Shown: positions 17,709-25,716 of the stretch, piece after piece
Position numbering within the stretch: the stretch's first letter is position 1
How the letters are laid out: each line of letters opens with the position of its first letter
DNA from: Phenylobacterium aquaticum
GTDB taxonomy: Bacteria > Pseudomonadota > Alphaproteobacteria > Caulobacterales > Caulobacteraceae
Reading direction: 5' to 3'
Assembly (NCBI GenBank): GCA_947378305.1
Contig: CANCJJ010000010.1
Coordinates: 1-64,000, forward strand
DNA length: 64,000 nt
The notes under the pieces: model-generated
What the model saw: only the letters and a program-made list of their open reading frames with translations
Told to the model about the DNA's origin: nothing
The model's database searches: none
Translations under genes and position numbers: made by a program

Positions 17709-18980
17709 TCAGGCGGCGGACCCCGCCGCCAGGGCGCGGGCCGTCCGCATGGGCTTAAGGACCAGGAGGGCCATGGCCGCTGCCGTCAGGTCTGCCCCTG
17801 CGACAATCATGAAGACAGCTGGCCAGGATCCGATTTTCTCATAAAGCAGAGCTGCAAGGGGGCCGCCCAGGACTGAGGAGACAGCGATGGAGGCCAGAAG
17901 AAACCCAAAGTTTTGGGCCGAGTGCTTCAGGCCAAATAGGTCGGCCTGGGCAGACGGAAAGAGGGAGAAAATCTCGCCCCAGCCAAAAAAGACGATCCCG
18001 GACAGGATGACGAAAAGTATGGGGTTCGATCCCACGAGCATGAGCAACATGATGGCCGCCGCTTCCATGGCGAAGGCGACCGCCATTGTATTTTCGCGAC
18101 CCAGGCGGTCAGAGATCCAGCCAAACACCGGTCGTGTCGCGCCATTGGCAATCCGGTCCAGGGTCAGGGCGAGGGGAAGGGCGGCCATGCCGAAGACCAT
18201 GGTCTTGGGGCCAATGCCGAAGTCCTTCGCAAAAACGGCCATGTTTGAGATGACCATCAAGCCACCTGTTCCGACCATGGTCATCATGAGGAACAAAATC
18301 CAGAAGTCACCCGTGGCGAGCATCTGGCCCGGGGTCAGGTCTTGAACGACCGCAGCCTGTCCCGGTTCGGGCGGGGCAAGTTCAATCGGCTGATCCGGCT
18401 TCTTCATGCCCAGGGCCGCCAATATGCAGATGACGCCGAGAACGAGGCCATAAATGAGCAAGGCATGGCGATAGCCCTGGGCCTTGATCATGGCGTCGAT
18501 CGGGAAGGTGGTCAGAATGGCACCGAAGCCATAGCTGCCCGCCACCATGCCAACCGCAAACCCGCGCTTGTCCGGGAACCATTTGTTCATCAGGTCCGTC
18601 ACGGCAACAAAGACAATGCCTGCCCCAATACCGCTCATGACCCCATAGGTCAGGTAGAGCACGGGAAGGGTGGATACGAAGGACGAGGATATCCAGCTCG
18701 CTCCGATAAACAGTCCGCCCACGCCCACGAAGAGGTTGGGCTTTATCCGGGAGGCAAAGAACCCGTGGATCGGCCCGAGGCCGCACTGGCAGATACTGAA
18801 AATCGCGATGGTGACCTGCAGGGCGGATAGCTGGATCGCCAGGTCTGCCTTCATGGGTGCGACAAAGAGTGTCCAGACATACTGGGGACTTGAGATGGCC
18901 ATCATTGCCACGACGCCAAGTAGCAACTGAAAGTTCCGCTCTTTTGGGGGTGCCAGTAACAGGCTTCGTGCTTGGCTCAT
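17709..18980 (-). CDS. MFS transporter, oxalate/formate antiporter (OFA) type
   Basis: A 12-helix major facilitator of about 423 residues. The first helix carries the OFA-like SSPQYVWTLFV stretch, and the loop between helices 4 and 5 contains NKWFPDKRGFAVGMVAGSYGFG, typical of OxlT-like carriers for small carboxylates. The start at 18980 has AGAGGA at usable spacing, while the ATG at 18992 would lie right on it. It is the first gene of the operon with DUF6152, the tandem exported-domain protein and the propeller, and is divergent from the sensor kinase. A small organic acid is a reasonable substrate guess. Confidence 0.85.
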   Translation of the reverse strand: MSQARSLLLAPPKERNFQLLLGVVAMMAISSPQYVWTLFVAPMKADLAIQLSALQVTIAIFSICQCGLGPIHGFFASRIKPNLFVGVGGLFIGASWISSSFVSTLPVLYLTYGVMSGIGAGIVFVAVTDLMNKWFPDKRGFAVGMVAGSYGFGAILTTFPIDAMIKAQGYRHALLIYGLVLGVICILAALGMKKPDQPIELAPPEPGQAAVVQDLTPGQMLATGDFWILFLMMTMVGTGGLMVISNMAVFAKDFGIGPKTMVFGMAALPLALTLDRIANGATRPVFGWISDRLGRENTMAVAFAMEAAAIMLLMLVGSNPILFVILSGIVFFGWGEIFSLFPSAQADLFGLKHSAQNFGFLLASIAVSSVLGGPLAALLYEKIGSWPAVFMIVAGADLTAAAMALLVLKPMRTARALAAGSAA

Positions 18981-19223
18981 CTGAAGATTCATTCCTCTGT
19001 TTTTCGGTGTCCCGCAGGGGCTCGAACTGATCCTCGATGCCCCCCGGACGCCTGCTGGCGTTTCTTTGAGGATGGATATTGAGGGTTGAATGAGGAAAGA
19101 CTGTGCATTCCCGGGCGCAGCATTTCCGGCACCTCTGGGTCGGTCTAGCTCAGGACCGAATTTGCTGGCCTCACGAAGAAATCGGAATTATTGAGAATTC
19201 AGCTTAAAAATCGAGGAAATTCG
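18981..19223. promoter_or_regulatory. Divergent regulatory region between MFS operon and kinase operon
   Basis: 243 bases without a gene. It contains the repeated TTGAGG-like series around 19070-19101 (TTGAGGAT, ATTGAGGG, TTGAATGAGG), which could be a direct-repeat binding site for the OmpR-type regulator encoded nearby, and a short ACGCC/GGCGT hairpin at about 19048-19061. No strong sigma70 promoter stands out. Confidence 0.35.
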
Positions 19224-20768
19224 ATGACCCAGGGAGAATTCTACCTCGATGGAATAAAGTCTGCCGCTTCTGGCCGGGACTCCAACCTGCGTTCACGGCC
19301 GCGCTGGATCCGGCCAGTGTCTGTCGCTGGCGTGCGGCAGCGGCTGAAATTTTCCTTTGCAGTTAAAACTTTCCTTCTCGTGCTTCTACAGACCCTGATT
19401 GTGGTTGTGGGGTTTTCGCTCTCGATCAATTGGGCGTTTGATAAGGGCACCACGGAATATATGACCCAGTTCGACGAGGTTCGGGCCCATGAGATGGTCC
19501 GGCTCCTCAATGAGGAATACCGGCAATCCGGAGACTGGCGTCACCTGCAATCTTCGGAAACCCTATGGATCAACATGGCCATGCAGGCGGCCGGGCACAG
19601 TGTGGGGTCGACGCCAGAGGAAATTTCGAAACTTGAGACCATGTTTGCAGTCTTCAAGGAAAACGATTTCCCCAGCGCGTTTCCTGCGCCCCTTCCTCTG
19701 CGGTTTGTTTTGCTTGATCAACAGGGCCACTTTTTGGCTGGAAATCCCAGAGTCCGCGGAGACCTGAGACGAACGCCTGTCGTCGCCAATGGGCGGACCG
19801 TTGGGATCCTCGCGTTTTCGCCGAGCCCAATCTCCAGTTACGATCAGCGATTGAGGCAAAGGTTTCTGACAGCACTTGTCGCCACGATTATCGGCAGTGC
19901 CCTCCTGGCCGTTCTGCTGGCCGTCCTGATTGCGCGCCAGGTGACACGGCCGGTCCGGGCAATAGGGGAGGCGGCCCGACGATTGGCCAATGGGCAGACT
20001 CATATTCCCCTGGAAGTCAGCAGTGACGATGAACTGGGTGAGCTGTGTCGTGACTTTAATGGCTTGTCGGCAGCCCTTGCCAAACATGACTCACTTCAAA
20101 CCATCTGGCTGGCCGAAATTTCCCATGAATTGCGAACACCTGTCTCCGCCCTCGTCGCGTCGACGGAGGCCATGCTGGACAATGTCAGGCCGATGGATCG
20201 AAAGGGCGTCCAGGCCCTGCATGGCGAAGCCTTGCGCCTCTCCCGGTTGATCACCGATCTGCATCAACTCAGCCTGACAGATTTCGGGGCTGTTACTTAC
20301 AATTTCTCAAAGGTCGAATTGGTGAAGCTTTTGAAGCACTGCCAATTCGTCATGGCGGCTAAGTTTGAGTCCAAGAATATCAAGATTTCGATAAAAAATA
20401 GTTTGAAATCATCGGTTATTTTGGCTGACTCTGACAAATTAACTCAGGTTTTCATGAATTTACTGGAAAACACATTCCGATATACAGATAAAAACGGCAT
20501 TTTAAATATAGAGATAGGTCGGTCTGGGAGCAATGTTTCCATAAATTTTGAAGATTCCTCTCCCAGTGTCCCGGAGGCCGATATTCCTCACATGTTTGAC
20601 CGGCTTTATCGGGCGGAAGGATCTCGAAGTCGGGAAAGTGGAGGTGCGGGCCTCGGCCTGGCCATAGTTCGCGCGATCAGCGAGGCCCATGGAGGCTCTG
20701 TGAGCGCCTATCCGTCTAAGCTCGGCGGAATTCGATTTGAACTGCTACTACCGGGGGCACGGGCATGA
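19224..20768 (+). CDS. Sensor histidine kinase, BaeS-like
   Basis: An inner-membrane sensor kinase of 514 residues. Two membrane helices (about 48-70 and 215-237) flank a periplasmic sensor of roughly 145 residues, followed by HAMP (TRPVRAIGEAARRL), the H box EISHELRTP with phospho-accepting H301, an N box (NLLENTFRYTD) and a G box (GAGLGLAI). GAGGAAATTCG precedes the ATG at 19224. The stop overlaps the response regulator start by four bases (ATGA). The stretch 20365-20560, covering the start of the ATPase domain, is strikingly AT-rich with AAA/ATA/TTT codons unlike the rest (see findings). It is divergent from the MFS/DUF6152 operon and upstream of related exported genes. Confidence 0.9.
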   Translation: MTQGEFYLDGIKSAASGRDSNLRSRPRWIRPVSVAGVRQRLKFSFAVKTFLLVLLQTLIVVVGFSLSINWAFDKGTTEYMTQFDEVRAHEMVRLLNEEYRQSGDWRHLQSSETLWINMAMQAAGHSVGSTPEEISKLETMFAVFKENDFPSAFPAPLPLRFVLLDQQGHFLAGNPRVRGDLRRTPVVANGRTVGILAFSPSPISSYDQRLRQRFLTALVATIIGSALLAVLLAVLIARQVTRPVRAIGEAARRLANGQTHIPLEVSSDDELGELCRDFNGLSAALAKHDSLQTIWLAEISHELRTPVSALVASTEAMLDNVRPMDRKGVQALHGEALRLSRLITDLHQLSLTDFGAVTYNFSKVELVKLLKHCQFVMAAKFESKNIKISIKNSLKSSVILADSDKLTQVFMNLLENTFRYTDKNGILNIEIGRSGSNVSINFEDSSPSVPEADIPHMFDRLYRAEGSRSRESGGAGLGLAIVRAISEAHGGSVSAYPSKLGGIRFELLLPGARA

Positions 20769-21439
20769 CGGCTGAACTTGTACTTATTGTCGAAGATGAG
20801 GTCATAATCGCTGACATCCTTTCCGGATATCTGAATGCCAGCGGATACGAGACCTATCATCTCGCCCGGGGGGACGGGGTTGTCGATTGGGTGAATACCA
20901 ATCACCCGAGGGCCATTCTAATCGATCGTATGCTGCCTGGTCGGGATGGCCTGGACGTGTGTCGGGAAATCCGCGCCCAATCCAATACGCCTCTCATCAT
21001 GATTACGGCCCGGAGCGGCGAGGATGAGCGTCTTGAAGCCTTTGACGCGGGTGTTGATGACTATGTCTGCAAGCCCTTTTCTCCGCGCGAGGTTACGGCC
21101 AGGGTCCAGGCCCTCTTGCGTCGTGTCGTTGCGCCTGTCGACGTCGGTGCAGCGGCCGGGATTACCCTCAATCTGGACACCTATTGCGTCGAAGCGAAGG
21201 GCAAGAAGATCCCGCTGACATCCATCGAGTTCAAGATGTTGCAAATCATGATGAAGGCCACGGGTCGAATTTTCACGCGCAATGAAATTATGGACCGGGT
21301 TTATGAGGACTATCGCGTCGTCAATGATCGCACCATTGATAGTCACATCAAGAAGCTCAGGCGCAAGCTTGAGGACCTGAAGCTCGCGCGGCAGCCCCTG
21401 CACTCCGTTTATGGCGTGGGTTACAAGTTCGAGCCCTGA
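20765..21439 (+). CDS. Response regulator, OmpR/PhoB type (BaeR-like)
   Basis: 224 residues: an N-terminal receiver with acidic pair E10-D11, phospho-acceptor D54 (LIDRMLPGRDG), T81 and K103 (VCKPFSP), then a winged-helix DNA-binding domain (GRIFTRNEIMDRVY, RTIDSHIKKLRRKL, VYGVGYKFEP). It forms an overlapping pair with the kinase. The intergenic region just after it holds a TTGAC direct/inverted repeat (21506-21535) that may be its own target for the downstream exported-domain genes. Confidence 0.92.
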   Translation: MTAELVLIVEDEVIIADILSGYLNASGYETYHLARGDGVVDWVNTNHPRAILIDRMLPGRDGLDVCREIRAQSNTPLIMITARSGEDERLEAFDAGVDDYVCKPFSPREVTARVQALLRRVVAPVDVGAAAGITLNLDTYCVEAKGKKIPLTSIEFKMLQIMMKATGRIFTRNEIMDRVYEDYRVVNDRTIDSHIKKLRRKLEDLKLARQPLHSVYGVGYKFEP

Positions 21440-21505
21440 TTGGGCGACCTGTTTCCATAATCCCTTCATAATCTGGCCTAGAGTGTGCCGGGTTAGGGGC
21501 CCTGC

Positions 21506-21535
21506 TTGACTCGGATTGACCAGGGCTTTGGTCAA
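21506..21535. promoter_or_regulatory. TTGAC direct and inverted repeat, possible response-regulator site
   Basis: Two TTGAC copies start 10 bases apart (21506 and 21516), one helical turn, as OmpR-type regulators prefer. The second forms an inverted repeat TTGACC-N8-GGTCAA (21516-21535). It lies 29-58 bases before the ATG of the exported-domain gene at 21564, a position suited to transcriptional control. Confidence 0.4.
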
Positions 21536-21563
21536 AGAATTTTCCAAGAAAGCCTGAGGAAAA

Positions 21564-22310
21564 ATGCAGGACGTGAAAAACTTGAATGTGAGCCGTCCTC
21601 GGCTGCGCGGGCCGACCTGGATGGCGCTGGCCGCCTCAGTGTCCTTGGTCGCTCTAGCCGGTAGCGCCCATGCTGCCGAGTCTGGTGCGGATTTTACGGG
21701 TATCTGGCTGAATGACGCCCCTTCGAGCGTCCTGGCAACTGTAGACGGTACTCCTGTTCCGCTGAATGCCGCTGGGAAGAGCGCCTTTGCCAAGGTCAAG
21801 GCTGGACTGAAGAGTGGCAAAGAGATCGATGCGGTGAAGCGCTATTGCCTGCCAGAGGGCGTTCCGCGTCTCATGCAGTCCGCCTATCCCATGCAAATTG
21901 TGCAATCTCCGTCACAGGTGACCGTGATTCATGAGTCGCATCATACGTTCAGAATTATCCTGATCGATGGGACCCACCCTGCGGATGATGACATCCTTGC
22001 AAGCTATATGGGGGATTCCGTTGGTCGCTGGGCCGGGACGGACCTGACGGTGGATACGGTTGGGTTCAATGCCTCGGAGCCGCTCGACGCCGCGGGCTTG
22101 CCCCATGGCGAGAAACTTCACATCACCGAAAAGCTCTCCCGGAGCGGGGATGGTCGTCAACTCGTTGACCTCATCACCATCGAGGACCCGGAGTTCTACA
22201 CCAAGCCATTCACTGTGAAGGCCAGCTTCACGGCCCGGCCGGATCTGACAATCGAGGAATACGTTTGCGGCGAGCCGCACCGTAAAATTGCAAAGGCGGT
22301 CAAGCCATGA
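21564..22310 (+). CDS. Exported single-copy uncharacterised-domain protein
   Basis: 248 residues with a long signal peptide (cleavage near SAHAAE). The mature part is one copy of the domain seen twice in the 15681-17270 product: YCLPEGVPR, YPMQIVQSP, HESHHTFRIILID, YMGDSVGRWAGTDLTVDT, PHGEKLHITE, DPEFYTKP and a final EEYVCGEPHRK. Each block aligns with the tandem protein by eye. GAGGAAAA gives a good ribosome site. It overlaps the next gene by ATGA, so two divergent copies of one domain are co-translated. The function is not known; the histidines and the conserved Cys before GEPH could be ligand contacts. Confidence 0.75.
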   Translation: MQDVKNLNVSRPRLRGPTWMALAASVSLVALAGSAHAAESGADFTGIWLNDAPSSVLATVDGTPVPLNAAGKSAFAKVKAGLKSGKEIDAVKRYCLPEGVPRLMQSAYPMQIVQSPSQVTVIHESHHTFRIILIDGTHPADDDILASYMGDSVGRWAGTDLTVDTVGFNASEPLDAAGLPHGEKLHITEKLSRSGDGRQLVDLITIEDPEFYTKPFTVKASFTARPDLTIEEYVCGEPHRKIAKAVKP

Positions 22311-23092
22311 TCAGTCGTATGAAGTCTCTCCTGGCCTTTGCGTCTGCGGCCGCCCTGGCCATGAGTCCCGTGGTTCTTCCGGCCAAGGTTCAGGCGCAAA
22401 CTGCCCCGGTTGCCCAGGCCGCGTCATCGCTTCCAGCCGGCGCAAATCCTGATTTCCAGGGTCTCTGGAGGACCTCGGGGCGTGGAGTCCGTGGGCGCGA
22501 CGGGAGTAGCGGTGGGTGCTGTAGCGAAGAGGGCTGGCACGATGTTCCAGCCATGCTCTTGCCTTGGGCCCAGGACGTTATGGCCAAGCGTGATGCCGGT
22601 CTGAAATCCGGTGTGATCGTTCCGACCAACACTCAGGAATGTAAGCCTGATGGCGTTCCTACGGTTATCGAAATCCCCTATCCATTCCAGTTTCTGCAGT
22701 CGAAGAATGAAGTCATCATCATGTATGAGGCCGACTATCAGGTCCGGCGCATTCGCATGAATGGCGAGCACCCCAAGACCCCGAAATTGAGCTGGTATGG
22801 CGACTCGGTCGGGCGTTGGGATGACGGAGTGCTTGAGATTGATACGGTGGGTCTGTCCAAGTTGGGCCAGACCAACTGGGATGGAATTCCCCACTCAGAC
22901 CAGTTGCATGTGGTCGAACGCTACAAAATGACGGCCCCTGGGGCCATGGAACTGACCATGACCCTCACCGATCCGGGTACATTTACAGGTCCCTGGACGA
23001 TCGTGAAGCACTTCCGCCAGCTGAAGGAGCGCCGGCTTCTTGAGTATGTCTGTGCGGAAAACAACCGCGATGCCGCGGTCCCGGTGGAATAA
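22307..23092 (+). CDS. Exported uncharacterised-domain protein with Gly/Cys-rich insert
   Basis: 261 residues, a fourth copy of the same exported domain. The signal peptide ends near VQAQTA. Conserved blocks are PDFQGLW, CKPDGVPTVIEIPYPFQF, MYEADYQVRRIRMN, WYGDSVGRWDDGVLEIDT, PHSDQLHVVERY, DPGTFTGPW and EYVCAENN. It differs from its partner by an insert near residue 57-70 containing GGCCSEEG, with two adjacent cysteines that may form a disulfide or metal site. It is translationally coupled to the preceding copy (ATGA) and followed by a hairpin and the sulfatase gene. Confidence 0.75.
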   Translation: MISRMKSLLAFASAAALAMSPVVLPAKVQAQTAPVAQAASSLPAGANPDFQGLWRTSGRGVRGRDGSSGGCCSEEGWHDVPAMLLPWAQDVMAKRDAGLKSGVIVPTNTQECKPDGVPTVIEIPYPFQFLQSKNEVIIMYEADYQVRRIRMNGEHPKTPKLSWYGDSVGRWDDGVLEIDTVGLSKLGQTNWDGIPHSDQLHVVERYKMTAPGAMELTMTLTDPGTFTGPWTIVKHFRQLKERRLLEYVCAENNRDAAVPVE

Positions 23093-23113
23093 CGCAGAAT
23101 CGAGTGGTCTGGT

Positions 23114-23137
23114 GGCGGCTGGCTTTAGCTAGCCGCC
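23114..23137. terminator. Hairpin between exported-domain gene and sulfatase
   Basis: GGCGGCT and AGCCGCC arms pair around an inner GC/GC pair with a TTTA loop. No T-run follows, so it may be an RNA-stabilising or attenuating stem rather than a full terminator. Confidence 0.35.
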
Positions 23138-23193
23138 ATGGACAGGCCATCCGTTGGTGAATTTCTGATCCCGATTTCTGGCAGGAGCCCATT

Positions 23194-24879
23194 TTGGAAA
23201 AATTTCCAGCAAGCATGACTGCGATCCACCGCGTCTTGCAGGCAACAGCGGCCGTCGCTGCGGCGATCGTGGTAACGACTTGCCTCGCAGCTCCGATGGA
23301 CACGGCGCAGGCCGCTACAGCTCACGCCCAAACCCCGCCAAGGTCGGCCTCAACCCCGAATATCATCTTTGTAATTTCGGATGATCTGGGCTGGGCGGAC
23401 GTTGGGTTCCATGGCTCGGAAATTCGGACGCCAACCCTCGATCGGCTGGCCCATGAGGGCGTGCAACTCGACCGCTATTATACCTATGCTGTCTGTAGTC
23501 CGACCCGGGCAGCGCTTATGAGCGGCCGCTCGTCCCTTGAAACAGGGGTTGATGCCCCGGTGGCCCTTGATTCCCAGCTTCCTGCGGATACCAAACTGCT
23601 TCCGGAACAACTGAAATCCGCGGGTTATCAGACCATGATGGTCGGCAAGTGGCATCTTGGGCAGGCGGATGTGGCCTGGATGCCCTTCAAGCGCGGCTTT
23701 GACTCTTTTTATGGGTTTCTTGGCGGGTTCGTTGATCACTATCACCACCTGACCCCCGGCGGGCAGCTGGATTGGCAGAGGGATGGCGTTTCAATTCGGG
23801 AGGAAGGCTACACAACCGACCTTTTGACCCAAGAGGCGGTCACCCGGATCAAGGCGCGTGACAAGACCCGTCCCTTCTTCCTCTACCTGGCATATGACGC
23901 GCCCCACTCGCCGCTTCAAGCTCCCGAAGCCGACGTGAAGGCCTATGAAAATATCGCGGACATGAGGCGTCGAGTCTATGCCGCCATGGTGACCCACTTT
24001 GATGCCAAGCTCGCTGAGGTCGTTAAAACGGTCGAGGATGAGGGTTTGTCTCGCGATACCATTATTGTCTGGGTTAGCGACAATGGTGGCCAGATCGGTG
24101 CGGGCTCGCGGAACCTGCCCCTTCGCGGGGGCAAGGGCACGACGTTTGAAGGCGGAGAGCGTGTCCCCGCCGTAGCCTATTGGCCGGGTCATTTCCAAGG
24201 TGGACGAAAGATTGAGTCGCCGGTCACCGTCCTGGACTGGTTTCCAACTCTTCTGAAGGTCGCCGGTGTGACGGTTCCCACAGATCCAAGGATTGTCGGG
24301 CACGATGCAAGGCCAACATTCGAGGGTCGCAAGGTAAAATCAGCCAAGATGGTCATTGGCAATCACAATCAAGGGGAGGGCTATTATGAGTCCGCCTTTG
24401 AATGGCCTTGGAAACTGCTTCGGGTTCCGACCCCTGCTTATGCTCAGCTGACCCCCGGTACCCAATTCCCGCCCGCAACGGTCTTGCCGCGCGGGATCAG
24501 CGGACCGACCTCACTTCAGCTTTTCGATGTGGTCAAGGATCCGGGCGAGACAACAGACCTCTCGGCGAAATATCCTGAGGTTGTTGCTCGACTGACGGCT
24601 CAACTAAATGCAGCGCCGCGCGCGCCGATTTCGCTCTCGCAATGGGCCCCCGAACGTCGTCGCCTGACAGGTGGCGGGCCTGGCGGCGGCGGCGGGCCGC
24701 CCCGAAATGGGCCAGGTGGCGGTCCAGGCCCGCAAGGCCAGGGGGCTGGACAGGGCGCTCCTGGGAATGTTGTCAGTGAAGGCGACCTCCCCGGCGGCAG
24801 TGCCTTTGCCGGGTATACCGTAGAGAAGGGCAAGCCCGTCGCAGAGTCCGCCCGTGGTGCCATTGTTGCACCGAATTAA
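23194..24879 (+). CDS. Exported type I sulfatase (arylsulfatase family)
   Basis: Hydrolyses sulfate esters in the envelope. 561 residues. A signal segment is followed by the calcium-site motif ISDDLGWADVG (61-71) and the sulfatase signature C101-S-P-T-R with the downstream GR. C101 would be converted to formylglycine by a maturase that is not encoded in this window. HLGQ and the late GNHNQG region fit the fold. The start is a TTG at 23194, since AGGAG lies 7 bases ahead of it while the ATG at 23215 has no ribosome site. A Gly/Pro-rich segment at about 492-526 near the C terminus is not part of the sulfatase fold and resembles tails in two neighbouring proteins. Confidence 0.88.
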   Translation: MEKFPASMTAIHRVLQATAAVAAAIVVTTCLAAPMDTAQAATAHAQTPPRSASTPNIIFVISDDLGWADVGFHGSEIRTPTLDRLAHEGVQLDRYYTYAVCSPTRAALMSGRSSLETGVDAPVALDSQLPADTKLLPEQLKSAGYQTMMVGKWHLGQADVAWMPFKRGFDSFYGFLGGFVDHYHHLTPGGQLDWQRDGVSIREEGYTTDLLTQEAVTRIKARDKTRPFFLYLAYDAPHSPLQAPEADVKAYENIADMRRRVYAAMVTHFDAKLAEVVKTVEDEGLSRDTIIVWVSDNGGQIGAGSRNLPLRGGKGTTFEGGERVPAVAYWPGHFQGGRKIESPVTVLDWFPTLLKVAGVTVPTDPRIVGHDARPTFEGRKVKSAKMVIGNHNQGEGYYESAFEWPWKLLRVPTPAYAQLTPGTQFPPATVLPRGISGPTSLQLFDVVKDPGETTDLSAKYPEVVARLTAQLNAAPRAPISLSQWAPERRRLTGGGPGGGGGPPRNGPGGGPGPQGQGAGQGAPGNVVSEGDLPGGSAFAGYTVEKGKPVAESARGAIVAPN

Positions 24880-24984
24880 TCGCGTAACTGTTTTAGCTCT
24901 CCGAAGAGGGATTGGCTTAATCCGTAGTTTTAAACGAGCCCGTCCATCACCTTTAAGACGTTCAAACCGAATGAGGATTGAGAT

Positions 24985-25434
24985 ATGAAGACCAGACTTG
25001 CCCTACTGGCTGCCGCGGCAGCTCTGATTGTTCCCCAAGTGGGTTCGGCACATCATTCCTTTGCAATGTTTGACAATGCCAAGACCGTTACGATCTCTGG
25101 CACCATGAAGGAGTTTCAGTGGGCCAATCCGCATGTTTGGGTTCAGGTCATGGTCCCTGGAGCCTCTGGTAAGGCTGAGGAATGGAGCGTTGAAGGCGGT
25201 AGTCCGAATATTCTGTCCCGTCAGGGATGGCGGAAGACGGCCCTGGTTCCTGGGCAAAAGGTGACGGTGAAAATTCATCCGCTTAAAAGCGGTGCCAATG
25301 GCGGCAGCCTGATGTCGGTCACCTTGCCGGATGGCAAGGTGCTCGGGGCCGGGCCTGGCGGACCTGGTGGTCCCGGTGGCCCCCCCGGCGGTGGTCCTGG
25401 TGGCCCGGGCGGTCCTCCCCCGCCCGCCTACTGA
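24985..25434 (+). CDS. DUF6152-like exported protein with Gly/Pro tail
   Basis: 149 residues. The signal peptide ends before AHHSFAMFD, giving an N-terminal His pair, then FQWANPHVW and VKIHPLKSGANGGS, matching the protein at 17263 block for block. Unlike that one, it carries a Gly/Pro repeat tail at about residues 122-149. It follows the sulfatase by 105 bases, on the same strand, and is closed by a strong terminator. The role is not known; I infer envelope localisation and possible metal binding through the histidines. Confidence 0.8.
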   Translation: MKTRLALLAAAAALIVPQVGSAHHSFAMFDNAKTVTISGTMKEFQWANPHVWVQVMVPGASGKAEEWSVEGGSPNILSRQGWRKTALVPGQKVTVKIHPLKSGANGGSLMSVTLPDGKVLGAGPGGPGGPGGPPGGGPGGPGGPPPPAY

Positions 25435-25455
25435 AACAAGGCTTTAGACAAATAG

Positions 25456-25490
25456 AAAGGCCTCGGCGGGAATGCGCCGGGGCCTTTTTG
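25456..25490 (+). terminator. Intrinsic terminator after DUF6152 gene
   Basis: AAAGGCC-TC-GGCG pairs with CGCC-GG-GGCCTTT around a short loop and runs into TTTTT. It closes the exported-domain/sulfatase/DUF6152 unit. Confidence 0.8.
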
Positions 25491-25716
25491 TATTTCAGTG
25501 CCTTAGCGTTCAGTAGCTTTGGCGTGAGGAATATTCGTTGGCATCCCCACTCTTAGAGCGCCCAAAGGCCTCTATCCTCATTTGTTCCTCATTTGACATT
25601 AATTTGCAATAAATCGAAAAGTCTGGGAAATTGAGAAATATATCGACACTTTTCCTGGGGTGTGGCCACGAACGGTCGGGCCTTGAAAAATAAGCGCATA
25701 CAATTGGGGGTGTGAC

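Noticed and set aside
25348-25431. Repeated GGCCCxGGTGG units that look like a DNA repeat array
   Set aside because: They are in-frame Gly/Pro codons of the DUF6152 tail with no spacers, so not a CRISPR or a mobile repeat.
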